From: Pseudoalteromonas xiamenensis | GTDB lineage: Bacteria; Pseudomonadota; Gammaproteobacteria; Enterobacterales; Alteromonadaceae | Direction of reading: 5' to 3' | NCBI RefSeq assembly: GCF_030994125.1 | Contig: NZ_CP099917.1 | Span: 2,841,501 to 2,905,500 of the forward strand | DNA length: 64,000 nucleotides | Program-made: the position numbers and the translations under genes | Shown: piece after piece, positions 1 through 9,190 of the stretch | Layout: every line of letters starts with the position of its first letter | Numbering within the stretch: position 1 is the stretch's first letter | The notes under the pieces: generated by a model | Told to the model about the DNA's origin: nothing | The model's database searches: none | What the model saw: the letters and a program-made list of their open reading frames with translations, nothing else

Positions 1-155
1 AGCGCAAGTCCAAGCATCTTAGCACGGTCGATGAGTAGTTGACTGTCAGCTACCGTGACCAGCTGAGCTGGCCACGCTTTTTGCGCTAATTTAACTACTA
101 AATCAGGTCCGATACCCGCAGGTTCCCCTGGTGTAATCGCAATCCGTAACGTCAT
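1..155 (-). CDS. pdxA: 4-hydroxythreonine-4-phosphate dehydrogenase, N-terminal part
   Basis: This is the first 51 codons of a gene that runs off the left edge. The translation opens [20 protein letters not shown], the conserved start of PdxA, an NAD-dependent enzyme of pyridoxal phosphate synthesis. The ATG overlaps the surA stop by one base (TAATG), so pdxA is translationally coupled behind surA, matching the surA-pdxA order of many gammaproteobacteria. Only the N-terminus is visible, so the metal-binding and catalytic residues cannot be checked. Confidence 0.88.
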   Translation of the reverse strand, partial: MTLRIAITPGEPAGIGPDLVVKLAQKAWPAQLVTVADSQLLIDRAKMLGLA

Positions 156-1450
156 TATTTATCTGCCGGTAAAACTTCAACGTGCGCTTGTTCGCGCATT
201 TCATTTTGCCACTTAAAGCTCTCTTCTTTAAACTTACGGTTAAACAGAATGCCGTGTGCGCGGTTGCGTTTAGCGATTTCTGTTTTGTCTGCAGTACGCC
301 TATCTAGAAGTTGAACAATGTGCCAGCCATAAGTTGTTCTGAACGGCTCTGAAATTTGCCCTTTTTCAAGTGACGCCAATGTATCGCGGAAAGCTGGAAC
401 ATAGGTATTCGGGTCAGTCCAATCGTATTCGCCGCCTTTAAGCGCAGAACCCGGGTCTTCAGAATGTTTCTTCGCAAGCTCTGCAAAATCAGCCTTACCT
501 TCACGTAAATCTTTTAAAAAACCTTCTAACATCGTCTTGGCTTTTTCTTCGCTCAAGATAATCGACGGCTTGATCAAGATATGACGTGAACGTACTTCAG
601 TGGTTTCGACTAGTTGTTGACCACGAATGTCTTGAATTTTAATGATGTGGAAGCCTGCACCGGAGCGAAGCGGGCCAATTACTTCACCTTTCTTTTTGCC
701 TTTCACTGCTTCTGCAAACAGCGTTGGCATATCATTGATGCCCATCCAACCTAATTGACCACCGTCAAGCGCTTTAGCACCGCTCGATGAGGCGATAGCT
801 ATACGGCGGAAATCTTCGCCTTTGTTTAGTAATTTTAACACGTTATCCGCACGGTCTCGCTCAGCTTGAATTTCGTCGGCAGTTGCTTTTGCTGGTACTT
901 TAATCAAAATGTGGCCGATGTCATATTCTTCGTTGTTACCACCTTGCGTTTCCATGATTTTGATAAGGTTATCAATTTCTTGTGGGCTCACGTAAATGCG
1001 ACGGTCTACGTTTGCACGCATAACTTGGCCTGTCGTAATTTCGCGTCGGATGTCTTCGCGGTAAGACGCATAGCTTTCACCAGTTGATTCAATGGTCTTA
1101 CGCAGATCAGCAAGCGTACCACCTTGCTCTTGAGCAATATTGGTGAGCGTTTGATCAAGCTGAGCATCAGAAATTTCAAGCCCCATGCGACCTGCCAACT
1201 GCATCATTATTTCTTTATCAACTAAACGGTCGATAGCCTGAACGCGTAATGTTTCTTCTGAAGGCAGCTCTGTGCCTTGTTCTTCTGCGTTTTTCTTAAC
1301 TCGAGCAACAAGAACATCTACTTCGCTTTTCAATATTACGCCGTTGTTTACGGTTGCCACTACTCTATCGAGTTCAACTCGTTGTGCGATTGCCGCTTGG
1401 CTTACGCTTAAACTTAGGCAAACACCTAAAATTATCTTTTTTAAATTCAT
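155..1450 (-). CDS. surA: Periplasmic chaperone and peptidyl-prolyl isomerase SurA
   Basis: SurA escorts unfolded outer-membrane proteins, including LptD, through the periplasm. The 431-residue protein has a signal peptide ending near residue 22 (after QAAIA), a SurA N-terminal chaperone domain to about residue 170, and two parvulin domains at about 174-275 and 285-390, each opening with the HILIK motif and closing with a GxHI or GWHI motif. Length matches the family (about 430). It lies 12 bp downstream of lptD and overlaps pdxA by one base, so lptD-surA-pdxA looks like one transcript. Its neighbour lptD encodes one of its known clients. Confidence 0.96.
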   Translation of the reverse strand: MNLKKIILGVCLSLSVSQAAIAQRVELDRVVATVNNGVILKSEVDVLVARVKKNAEEQGTELPSEETLRVQAIDRLVDKEIMMQLAGRMGLEISDAQLDQTLTNIAQEQGGTLADLRKTIESTGESYASYREDIRREITTGQVMRANVDRRIYVSPQEIDNLIKIMETQGGNNEEYDIGHILIKVPAKATADEIQAERDRADNVLKLLNKGEDFRRIAIASSSGAKALDGGQLGWMGINDMPTLFAEAVKGKKKGEVIGPLRSGAGFHIIKIQDIRGQQLVETTEVRSRHILIKPSIILSEEKAKTMLEGFLKDLREGKADFAELAKKHSEDPGSALKGGEYDWTDPNTYVPAFRDTLASLEKGQISEPFRTTYGWHIVQLLDRRTADKTEIAKRNRAHGILFNRKFKEESFKWQNEMREQAHVEVLPADK

Positions 1451-1462
1451 AAACTTCTGATT

Positions 1463-3757
1463 CTAATTATTTAAGAAATAGGGTCTTCTATAAGCAAAGA
1501 TACCGCGTTTTAAGAGGTTTTGTACATCACTTCGCGTGTTGCTGCCAAGTCCTTTCAAGACAAAATTAAAGCCGATGCTTGAATTAAATATGGCATCCTC
1601 TTGGCCAATTGAACTGTTTAAGTCAGTCTCAATTTGACGTCGACCAGTAATTTGTATCGCAAAACAACACGATTCGTATTGCAATCCAAAGAAACTTTCA
1701 ATGCTACGTCGCGCTTCTAAATCACGATGATAACTTGCGACGACTTGCCAAGAATCACTAATGGGCATACTCGCAAAGACGCCAACTTGGTCGATGGTAT
1801 AGCCTGAGACATCATTTACATAGCGATGGTTCAATTGAACAAGCTGATTACTGTCACCTTTATAATCCAGCGTAACGTGTGATTGCACCACACTTTGTCC
1901 ATCGGTATCGTATTGTACCCCAGCACCTAAATACCATCGGCGATGCCAGTGCCACATGGTTTCTGCAGCGAGCAAGGCGTTATAGTTTGTTTCATCGAGT
2001 GTATCAGAGTAGCTTAACTGACTTGGTTTCACTGATTCGTTGAGGTAGAAAATCTGACCAAAGCTGAAGTTAAACACTTCATCATTTTTCGTGTTGAATA
2101 CGCGAGTTGTCGCACCGAGCGTAAACTGATTTGCTTCGGCAATACGGTCAACGCTTGAGAAGCGTTTATCGCGAAATAAACCAAAAAAGTCATCTTGCAG
2201 ACGCGTGGTATCGTAAAGCCCAATGTTTGATTGGTCACGCTTTGGCGTGTAAAGGTACTGCAGTTGCGGCTCCAACGTTTGAGTGCCATTTTCGACAAAC
2301 AGATTGGTATCACGTTCGAAATTGAGCTTTGAATAAAGACGCACTTTTGGCACGGTGCGCGTAACCTCTTCTTCGTATTGTGTACCAGCTAGGTCGCCAT
2401 TTTGTTCATAGTAGGTATGCAATAAGCTCGTCTCAGCGAGGAAGGTCCAAGCATAATCGTCTATTCGATAGGCTAGTTTCGGTTCAAGATGAACACGAGA
2501 AGCCGAATCAATCACTAGGGAATCGTTTTGGAAATGCGCAAATTCACCGCTCAAATCCCACTGTAATCCTTGTGCTACATTGACCTTTCGCGTAAAGCTC
2601 AGCTGAGGAATAGCCGCATAGGCTTCTTTATGATCACCAAGCACTTCAAAATTTTGTAGCTTAAGGTTGACCCGCCAATCATCACCTAAATAGCTCAACA
2701 GCGCGGTACGTTGTAATTGTGTGTCGGTTGTGTTGGCGTAATTACTTTCCAGATCCGTGAGATAGTTGTCATCACTGATGTTCGTCATATCGAAACTGGC
2801 ACGCCATTTCGGGTCTAGGTCGCTTGATTGACGGAAGTGCACCAAGTAGCGCTCGTCTAAATTATCTTCAGACTTATCGTTGCCCAAATATTCAAAAGCG
2901 AGAAGGCCCTGGTGCTGTTCTGTAAGGTAGCGAAATTCGCTAATTAACTGCAGACCTTTGTTAGACATATATCGCGGCGTGATGGTTGCATCGTAATTTG
3001 GGGCAATGTTCCAGTAAAACGGGGCAACAAGCTCAAGACCGTACTTGCTTGAGGGGGAAATTGTTGGCGGTAATAGCCCTGATTTTCTTCGGTCATCAAT
3101 AGGAAACGTGAAGTATGGAATGTACACCACTGGTACATCCATGATTTTCAACACGGTGTTTTTCGTTTCACCCCAGCCATTGTCCGCTGAAAGTTCGATG
3201 CTGTCCGCTTCGATTTGCCAAAAGGGGGTTTCGCCTGGACATGTCGTAAACGTTGAATTTTCTAGAGATAGGCCATTTTCATTGATTGACAGCTTTTCAG
3301 CACCACCGTGACCCATTTGGTTGCTTAATTGATAATCTGCGCCAAGCAGCTGGATGGCGTTTTCGTTCAGGTTAGCGAAAAGTCCAGCACTGTACACTTG
3401 GGTAAATTTATCTTGATATTCCAATGGACCAGACGCATGCAGTAAACCTTGCTGCTTATCAATCAATGCAGAATAGGCTTGCAATGTCATTTTACTGGTG
3501 TTTATGTCAACATTACCATTAAACTCAGCGCTTTGGGTGCCTTGTAATTCAACGTCGTCCGCTTGAATGTCGATGGCATTAGGCAATAGATTAGGTAGAG
3601 GTTGCCACACAGAGTGCGTTTTGGCTTGGCAGAGTTTTATTTCAGGAAGGGAAGATGTGATTGGTGTTGTTGTTTGATTCTGCGTTTGGGCATAAGCGGC
3701 TGTGCTTGCCACAACCGAGGCAGAACTTAAAATCAACATACTCCAAACTTTTTGCAT
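1463..3757 (-). CDS. lptD: LPS-assembly outer membrane protein LptD
   Basis: LptD is the beta-barrel translocon that, with LptE, inserts lipopolysaccharide into the outer leaflet. The 764-residue protein has a signal peptide (cleavage near AYAQ), an OstA/LptA-like periplasmic domain at about residues 60-200, and a C-terminal barrel rich in alternating aromatic strands. Cysteines are present in the expected places: one shortly after the signal peptide (KLCQ), one at the end of the N-domain (TTCPG) and an adjacent pair near the C-terminus (ESCCF), as needed for the known interdomain disulfides. The start has an AAGG ribosome site 7 bp upstream. It is divergent from amgK across 100 bp. Confidence 0.96.
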   Translation of the reverse strand: MQKVWSMLILSSASVVASTAAYAQTQNQTTTPITSSLPEIKLCQAKTHSVWQPLPNLLPNAIDIQADDVELQGTQSAEFNGNVDINTSKMTLQAYSALIDKQQGLLHASGPLEYQDKFTQVYSAGLFANLNENAIQLLGADYQLSNQMGHGGAEKLSINENGLSLENSTFTTCPGETPFWQIEADSIELSADNGWGETKNTVLKIMDVPVVYIPYFTFPIDDRRKSGLLPPTISPSSKYGLELVAPFYWNIAPNYDATITPRYMSNKGLQLISEFRYLTEQHQGLLAFEYLGNDKSEDNLDERYLVHFRQSSDLDPKWRASFDMTNISDDNYLTDLESNYANTTDTQLQRTALLSYLGDDWRVNLKLQNFEVLGDHKEAYAAIPQLSFTRKVNVAQGLQWDLSGEFAHFQNDSLVIDSASRVHLEPKLAYRIDDYAWTFLAETSLLHTYYEQNGDLAGTQYEEEVTRTVPKVRLYSKLNFERDTNLFVENGTQTLEPQLQYLYTPKRDQSNIGLYDTTRLQDDFFGLFRDKRFSSVDRIAEANQFTLGATTRVFNTKNDEVFNFSFGQIFYLNESVKPSQLSYSDTLDETNYNALLAAETMWHWHRRWYLGAGVQYDTDGQSVVQSHVTLDYKGDSNQLVQLNHRYVNDVSGYTIDQVGVFASMPISDSWQVVASYHRDLEARRSIESFFGLQYESCCFAIQITGRRQIETDLNSSIGQEDAIFNSSIGFNFVLKGLGSNTRSDVQNLLKRGIFAYRRPYFLNN

Positions 3758-3857
3758 CGCGAACCTTCTATATCCATGCGTATTAACTAAAGCCCCACAT
3801 GATAAATGAATTTGGGGTTAAATACAGTAACAACCACAATCAAAAACGTGAATAACC

Positions 3858-4856
3858 ATGACAGACTTAGATTTCACAATACACCATTTTTTATTACATC
3901 ATGCTGCGCTTGACGATTTTGATTGTGAGCCTATTACTGGTGACGCCAGTTTTCGACAATATTGGCGAGTTTCAACGCCATCAAGCCAATACGTTTTAAT
4001 GGTTAGTAACCCCTTGCTTGTTGATCCAACCCCCTTTATTGAATTGAATCAGGCATTTCAGTTGTCCGGATTACGTGTTCCAAACATTGTAGCGAAAGAC
4101 CAATCACTCGGGTACGTACTTTTAGAAGATTTAGGCAATGTCCATTTGGCAAACAGATTGAACGAGCCGAATCGTATTACACACTACAAAGCACTGATTG
4201 ATTTATTGCCATTGATTGCATCAATCCCAAACCATCCCGCTATGAGACCATACAACGATGATTTTGTTGCAATGGAAATGGGCATTTTTAAGGAGTGGTT
4301 AGTGGAAAAAATGCTGGGTATTGAAATGTCAGTAGATCAACAAACCGTTTGGAATGAACTTGTTAATTGGATAGTACAAGAGTTTAAAACGCAACCTAAA
4401 GTGACAATGCATCGCGATTATCACAGTCGTAATGTCATGAGCATTGATAATGAATGGGCTATTATCGACTACCAAGATGCTGTGCAAGGCCCTCTTTGCT
4501 ATGACCTAGTCTCGCTCCTTAGAGATTGTTATGTGAAGCTATCTGAAGATGAACTCGACACCTTACTCAATTACGGGTTTGAAACACTGCACAAAGCAAA
4601 CGTGGCTGGTACCTTAACCTTTGATGCATTTTCACGCGCATTCGACATCACAGGAATGCAACGGCATCTGAAAGCAGCAGGAATTTTCTGCCGTCTTTAT
4701 TTACGCGACGGCAAAGCAGGTTATCTGGCAAATGTCATTCCTACACTCCAATACATTCTCGATATTTCTAAAAAATTCCAGCACAGCCAGTGGCTTGAAT
4801 CTTGGCTTGAGCATGACATAATTCCGGCAATGGTAAACACCTTGGATGAAATTTGA
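3858..4856 (+). CDS. amgK: N-acetylmuramate/N-acetylglucosamine 1-kinase AmgK
   Basis: This is an aminoglycoside-phosphotransferase-fold kinase of 332 residues. It carries the Brenner motif HRDYHSRNVM, with the catalytic Asp and Mg-binding Asn, followed by IIDYQDA, the DFG-like metal site. The gene stop overlaps the start of murU, and in characterised bacteria AmgK phosphorylates MurNAc at C1 and hands it to MurU. The function is therefore inferred from fold plus partner rather than from a unique motif. It is divergent from lptD, a neighbourhood seen in other gammaproteobacteria. The ribosome site is weak. Confidence 0.87.
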   Translation: MTDLDFTIHHFLLHHAALDDFDCEPITGDASFRQYWRVSTPSSQYVLMVSNPLLVDPTPFIELNQAFQLSGLRVPNIVAKDQSLGYVLLEDLGNVHLANRLNEPNRITHYKALIDLLPLIASIPNHPAMRPYNDDFVAMEMGIFKEWLVEKMLGIEMSVDQQTVWNELVNWIVQEFKTQPKVTMHRDYHSRNVMSIDNEWAIIDYQDAVQGPLCYDLVSLLRDCYVKLSEDELDTLLNYGFETLHKANVAGTLTFDAFSRAFDITGMQRHLKAAGIFCRLYLRDGKAGYLANVIPTLQYILDISKKFQHSQWLESWLEHDIIPAMVNTLDEI

Positions 4857-5521
4857 TGAAGGCAATGATCCTGGCCGCAGGGCGCGGGAAGCGGATGATG
4901 CCGCTCACTGAAACCATGCCAAAACCGATGTTGCAGGTAGCGGGGTTCCCACTTTTACAGTATCACATTGAGCGATGTAAAAATGCGGGTTTGACAGACA
5001 TCGTGATTAATCTTGCTTGGCAAGGCGATAAAATCCAGACGCATTTTGGAGATGGTTCCGCATTCGGCGTTTCCATCACTTACAGTCAAGAGCCGGCGGA
5101 AGGACTCGAAACCGCTGGCGGTATTTTGCATGCCTTGCCGTTACTCGCGAATGCCTCTAACAGCTTCATTGTGTTGAATGGTGACATTTTTACTGATTAT
5201 GACCTACACGCAATGACTCAATTGGAGCTGATGGTAGGAGAGGCGCACCTTGTTCTGGTTGAGAATCCATCGCATCACCCTGAAGGTGATTTTCCGCTTG
5301 CCAATCAGCCATTCAATCAAAGTAAATACACTTTTTCAGGGATAGCCCGTTACCACGTTGATTTTTTTAAAAACGTTGAACCTGGGTTTGTTCCTCTAGG
5401 TCCTATTTTAAGAGCGCAATTTACACAGGGGGTAATTTCAACCGAATTGTATTTAGGGCGATGGGAAGATGTCGGTACGCCGGAGCGCTTGGCAAAAATT
5501 AATGAAGAAATGGGGCAGTAG
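4856..5521 (+). CDS. murU: N-acetylmuramate alpha-1-phosphate uridylyltransferase MurU
   Basis: MurU converts MurNAc-1-phosphate to UDP-MurNAc, bypassing de novo synthesis in peptidoglycan recycling. The 221-residue protein begins MKAMILAAGRGKRM, the nucleotidyltransferase signature, followed by PKPML and the metal-binding VLNGDIFTD. I chose the ATG at 4856, which overlaps the amgK stop (TGATG), over the in-frame TTG one codon upstream. Tight coupling to amgK supports the pathway assignment. A general sugar-nucleotidyltransferase is the main alternative. Confidence 0.88.
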   Translation: MKAMILAAGRGKRMMPLTETMPKPMLQVAGFPLLQYHIERCKNAGLTDIVINLAWQGDKIQTHFGDGSAFGVSITYSQEPAEGLETAGGILHALPLLANASNSFIVLNGDIFTDYDLHAMTQLELMVGEAHLVLVENPSHHPEGDFPLANQPFNQSKYTFSGIARYHVDFFKNVEPGFVPLGPILRAQFTQGVISTELYLGRWEDVGTPERLAKINEEMGQ

Positions 5522-5522
5522 C

Positions 5523-6394
5523 ATGTGGGGAAAACTATTAGGCACGTGTTTTGGTTTTATGTTTGGTCGCTTTATTGGCGCCGCACTTGGATTTTATCTT
5601 GGCCATATGTTCGACAAAAGCCTCAAACAAGACTTTGATAAAGTTGGTGGTTTTCAGGGGTTTTCAAAAGGCGAAGATTTACATGAACGTCAGGCACTTT
5701 TTTCTCAAGTTGTTTTGCCGTGATGGGACACATCGCGAAATCTAACGGCCGCGTCAGTGAAGTGCATATCCAAGCTGCAACAGCGTTTATGGACGAAATG
5801 AAGTTATTTGGAGAAGACCGTAAAGAAGCGCAGCGCGCCTTCACTGCTGGGAAAGATGCTGATTTCTCATTAAAAGAGTCGGTTCGAGATGTTCGCGAAG
5901 CGTTTGGTCGTCGATTCGATTTATTGCAGTTGTTTCTCGAAATTCAAATTCAGATGGCTTATAGCGATGGGCATTTGGCAGAGCAAGAGCAAGTGTTACT
6001 ACAACAAGTAAGTAAGCACTTAGGTATCTCACAAACTCATTATTTGTTTATCATCAAGCGCTATCAGGCCGAGTTTCAGTTTCGTCAACAGCGTCAATCG
6101 GAACAGGCGAGAAGACAACAACAATCGAACCAGCAACGTCATCAGCAGTCACATTCGCGCTCATATTCGTCTGAACATACCCAAGCCGTTTCTCGAACCA
6201 GTGCACTAGCGGTTTTAGGTCTTGAAAGCACGGCAAACGAAAAAGAAATCAAAAAGGCGTACCGTAAATTGATGTCTCAACACCATCCGGACAAACTGGT
6301 CTCACAAGGTTTACCGCCACACATGATGGAATTGGCGAAGAAGAAGAGTCAAGAAATCCAAGCAGCTTACGAATACCTAAAAAAAGGCGGTTAG
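5523..6394 (+). pseudogene. djlA: DnaJ-like membrane co-chaperone DjlA, apparent frameshift
   Basis: DjlA is an inner-membrane J-domain protein that stimulates DnaK. Reading starts at 5523, one base after the murU stop. The N-terminal part has the glycine-rich membrane segment (residues about 4-30) and stops at TGA 5721-5723. The rest, in the -1 frame from about 5714, has the TerB-like domain, a Gln-rich linker and a C-terminal J domain with HPD at 6284-6292. One extra T in the run at 5713-5716 joins the halves as VVFAVMGHIAK, the usual DjlA sequence. A sequencing error or a recent one-base loss is more likely than programmed slippage because no canonical slippery heptamer is present. The 3' end overlaps the convergent DUF3530 gene by 4 bp. 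Confidence 0.85.
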
Positions 6395-7296
6395 AGCTGC
6401 CTTAAAAAGCCATCAAGCTCTTTTCTTAGTCGCTCATGTTGGCTTGGCTCATACGACAGACCAAATAGCTCTCTTTGACGATAGTCGTATTTTGCATTGC
6501 GACGAGCCCAGCGATTTCGGTCTTGAACTGTTTGTGTCACAAGCGGCGTGTCCGTAGAATAAAACACATCAAGCAACGCAGGGCCTACCAAAGATAATGT
6601 TGCTGGAAGATGCTTATTCCGACCCGAATTTGGGATCATTGCACTGACAGAAACGAACGCGTTGACACGTAGAGAGGGCATTTTAGCAAAATATTCCGCC
6701 AACACCCCTGCACTTGTGCCTTGTGCAATAACAATGAGTTGTTCATCTGAGCGCATTGCTAAGTTTTCATATACTTTACTAAAGCGTGCAAAGAGACGTT
6801 TTTTGTAGTCATCAATGACCGCTTCTGAAATCAAATCGACAGGTTTATCCTGCTCAGAGGTGTCAGCGTCGGCGTCATCGAGCTTTGCTAAATCAGCTTG
6901 CCAATTTATTTCTGGTACCACAACCGCGTAGGTATCAAATCCGTCGTCAGTTAACGCATTACGCAAGTAACTAAAACCACTCATTGATGTCGGACTTTGT
7001 CGCCAATCTGGAAGTAAAATGACAATCCCCCTTTTAACGGCTGCCATGTACGGGAGGTAAAGAACAGAAAAGGTTTCATCTTCCTCGGTGGTATATGATT
7101 TTCGTTCTTCCGCAGGCATTTTTGACGAAATATCCTGCTCGAGCTGTTCAGTCCAAGGCACCGGCATAATGTGTGCTGGGGCCTCGGCCCAACTAGGTAA
7201 ACTTGCCGCGAGTAATAAAGTCATCATCAATCCTAAAATCACGCCAAAACTGGGTTGATATTTGGGAGCAACTATTTTGGAGACTTTTCGGTGCAT
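6391..7296 (-). CDS. DUF3530 family alpha/beta-hydrolase-like exported protein
   Basis: The 301-residue protein has a long N-terminal signal or membrane segment (about residues 18-38) and then a sequence I recognise as DUF3530, a family distantly related to alpha/beta hydrolases. A strand-loop segment (GIVILLPDWRQSP) and a later QGTSAG turn resemble the hydrolase core and nucleophile elbow. The elbow serine is not certain, and no substrate is known. The gene is preceded by a strong inverted repeat that ends at its ribosome site, and its last codons overlap the end of djlA on the other strand. Function unknown. Confidence 0.72.
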   Translation of the reverse strand: MHRKVSKIVAPKYQPSFGVILGLMMTLLLAASLPSWAEAPAHIMPVPWTEQLEQDISSKMPAEERKSYTTEEDETFSVLYLPYMAAVKRGIVILLPDWRQSPTSMSGFSYLRNALTDDGFDTYAVVVPEINWQADLAKLDDADADTSEQDKPVDLISEAVIDDYKKRLFARFSKVYENLAMRSDEQLIVIAQGTSAGVLAEYFAKMPSLRVNAFVSVSAMIPNSGRNKHLPATLSLVGPALLDVFYSTDTPLVTQTVQDRNRWARRNAKYDYRQRELFGLSYEPSQHERLRKELDGFLRQL

Positions 7297-7303
7297 GTTT
7301 ACC

Positions 7304-7339
7304 TCGGCCGATATTCAAACTTGATTTGGTATCGGCCGA
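7304..7339 (-). promoter_or_regulatory. Inverted repeat in the leader of the DUF3530 gene
   Basis: TCGGCCGAT at 7304-7312 and ATCGGCCGA at 7331-7339 form a perfect 9-bp dyad with an 18-bp spacer, extendable by one or two A-T pairs. On the minus strand the second arm runs straight into the GAGG ribosome site of the gene starting at 7296. No U-tract follows, so a simple terminator for the upstream ABC permease is less likely than an operator or a structured leader. Confidence 0.5.
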
Positions 7340-7355
7340 ACTGAGTAAAAGTTTA

Positions 7356-8099
7356 CTATTGTTTTTGCATTTGTTTAGATGTCATAAAAATAAAGAGCAC
7401 GCTAAAAACAATGAGATAGCCAATGTGCCAACTGGGTGGATAACCCTGACTTGCGTCGATTACGTCAAGTCCTAATTGAGATAAATGATAACTCGGCAAT
7501 ATCCACGCAAATTGTTGAAGAAGCTCTGGAAACAAATTGATTGGCATCCATAGTCCTGAGCACAAACTCATTGGCAAGTAGACAAGATTTACTGTTGCCG
7601 GAGCACCTTTAGAGGGGACGGATAGACCGAGAAACAATCCAAGCAAACAGAAGGGGAAAGTGCCTAAAAGCGCGACGAAGAATAACTGAAACCACTGCGA
7701 AAGCGACAAAGATACCTCTGCAAATGCCAAGCCTAAGGTAAATAGCAGTAGCGTTATGACGGCTGAAAAACAAAGTGCCGTTGAGCTTTTTGCCAATACA
7801 TAAGCTATCGATGGCATGGGCGACAATTTTTTGAGTGCAAGACAGCCGTTCTCTTTATCTTGAGCTACGTTGACACCAAAGTTAAACAGTGCAGGGCCCA
7901 TAATGCCAAATACACAGTAGTTTACCATTAGGTAACTGCTCGCGTTACCATGATTGAACAAAATCCCGAAGAAAATATAAAAGACGCAGGGAAACAACAA
8001 CGAGGGAAGCACAAACCCTGGTGCACGTAACACGCTTAAGAAGTCAAATTTTGCTTCGAGCCAAAAAGGCATCAATGAGTTGGAATGAGTAATGTTCAT
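7356..8099 (-). CDS. ABC-2 type transporter permease
   Basis: This 247-residue hydrophobic protein has about six membrane segments and the general layout of ABC-2 permeases: an N-terminal helix after a short cytoplasmic lead, a central helix block and a C-terminal helix. Its ATG overlaps the stop of the ATPase gene (ATGA), so the two form an exporter unit with one ATPase and one permease gene. Drugs, lipids or peptides are possible substrates, and nothing in the sequence decides between them. The final residues (MTSKQMQKQ) are cytoplasmic and charged. Confidence 0.85.
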   Translation of the reverse strand: MNITHSNSLMPFWLEAKFDFLSVLRAPGFVLPSLLFPCVFYIFFGILFNHGNASSYLMVNYCVFGIMGPALFNFGVNVAQDKENGCLALKKLSPMPSIAYVLAKSSTALCFSAVITLLLFTLGLAFAEVSLSLSQWFQLFFVALLGTFPFCLLGLFLGLSVPSKGAPATVNLVYLPMSLCSGLWMPINLFPELLQQFAWILPSYHLSQLGLDVIDASQGYPPSWHIGYLIVFSVLFIFMTSKQMQKQ

Positions 8100-8986
8100 G
8101 CTGCGTGCTCCTCAGTTAATTGCAAAAAGGTTTCTTCGAGTGATTTTTGGGTGACTTGCAAAGACTGGATATCGATACCCGCTAAAAACAGTTTTTTCAG
8201 AATGAGCTCAGGAGATTTGTGTTGGAATTGAACCTGATGTTCGTGAATCGTGAAATTGGCCTTGTCGAGAATACTGGCAACAATGTTGGCTGGCGTAGAG
8301 GTTGTGAATTGTACCGCTACGCTATGGTTTTGGTGTTTAAGTTCTTTGGGGCTGCCTGTTGCGATAAATTGTCCTTGTTTTAAAATCACGAGTTTATCAG
8401 CGAGAGCATCGGCTTCTTCCAAATAATGCGTAGTGAGAATAATGGTTTTACCTGCTTGTTTCAGCGCATGTATCAGTGACCACATTTCTCGTCGCATTAA
8501 CGCATCCATAGCGAGGCTGGGTTCGTCGAGAAAAATGAGTTCAGGATTACCAAGTACAGCTAAGGTAAAGAGTAAGCGCTGTTTTTGGCCTCCAGAAAGC
8601 TCACTAAAACGTTGGTTTTGGGCGTCTTGTAATCCGCTGTATTGCAATGCTTGAGCGTGACTAATTGGATTCTGGTAATAAGAACGGAAAAGTTGGATAA
8701 ATTCCTTCACCAGAGTGTTACCTGGTAAGGTCGCGGTTTGTAGCATGACACCCAGCTTGTCTTTGTTTTTTCGATGAGAGGGAGCTTCATCAAGTATCTG
8801 AATGTTGCCAGAACTTGCAGTGAGACGTCCGAGTAACAAGTCGATAAATGTTGATTTCCCCGCGCCATTAGGGCCGAGTATGGCGATACATTCACCACGT
8901 GTCACAGATAGATGTAAATGGCTTAGTATTGGCTTATTTCCTCGACTAAAACAAAGGTCTTGAACCTGAATTATGGGGTTGCTCAT
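8096..8986 (-). CDS. ABC transporter ATP-binding protein (ABC-2 exporter)
   Basis: This is the ATPase of the exporter, with Walker A GPNGAGKST, signature LSGGQKQR, Walker B LIFLDEPS and a switch His in TTHYLEE. The CcmA/DrrA-like type usually partners ABC-2 permeases. I start at ATG 8986 (MSNPIIQVQDL), which has AAGGAAG six bases upstream. An in-frame extension to 9070 would run into an inverted repeat and adds nothing conserved. A C-terminal domain of about 80 residues follows the nucleotide-binding domain, as in drug or antibiotic exporters. Confidence 0.92.
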   Translation of the reverse strand: MSNPIIQVQDLCFSRGNKPILSHLHLSVTRGECIAILGPNGAGKSTFIDLLLGRLTASSGNIQILDEAPSHRKNKDKLGVMLQTATLPGNTLVKEFIQLFRSYYQNPISHAQALQYSGLQDAQNQRFSELSGGQKQRLLFTLAVLGNPELIFLDEPSLAMDALMRREMWSLIHALKQAGKTIILTTHYLEEADALADKLVILKQGQFIATGSPKELKHQNHSVAVQFTTSTPANIVASILDKANFTIHEHQVQFQHKSPELILKKLFLAGIDIQSLQVTQKSLEETFLQLTEEHAA

Positions 8987-9054
8987 TACATGCTTCCTTA
9001 TGTACCAAAAGAGTAAGTGAGCAAAGTGTCGTCGAAAAGAGGAGAAAAAATGAG

Positions 9055-9089
9055 TGTCAGTTGTCACCAATTGAAGATGACAACTGTCA
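9055..9089 (-). promoter_or_regulatory. 35-bp dyad upstream of the ABC exporter operon
   Basis: The arms at 9055-9066 and 9078-9089 are 12 bp with one mismatch around an 11-bp spacer. The core is CAGTTGTCA / TGACAACTG. It lies 70-103 bp upstream of the ATPase start, where an operator for a dimeric repressor of the exporter would be expected. No regulator gene is adjacent in this window. Confidence 0.5.
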
Positions 9090-9190
9090 TATGTCTAAAA
9101 TTTATTAGGTTGGGGTGAAAGTGCTTAGCTGAAGTACTTTACGACAAATAGAGCACAACACACGCAACATCAAGGCACGGTCACCAAGGA

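Noticed and set aside
5712..5723. Programmed -1 frameshifting in djlA
   Set aside because: No canonical slippery heptamer or downstream stimulatory structure, and three other genes show similar run-linked breaks.
8987..9070. In-frame N-terminal extension of the ABC ATPase
   Set aside because: It enters the upstream dyad and lacks a ribosome site, while ATG 8986 has AAGGAAG at good spacing.
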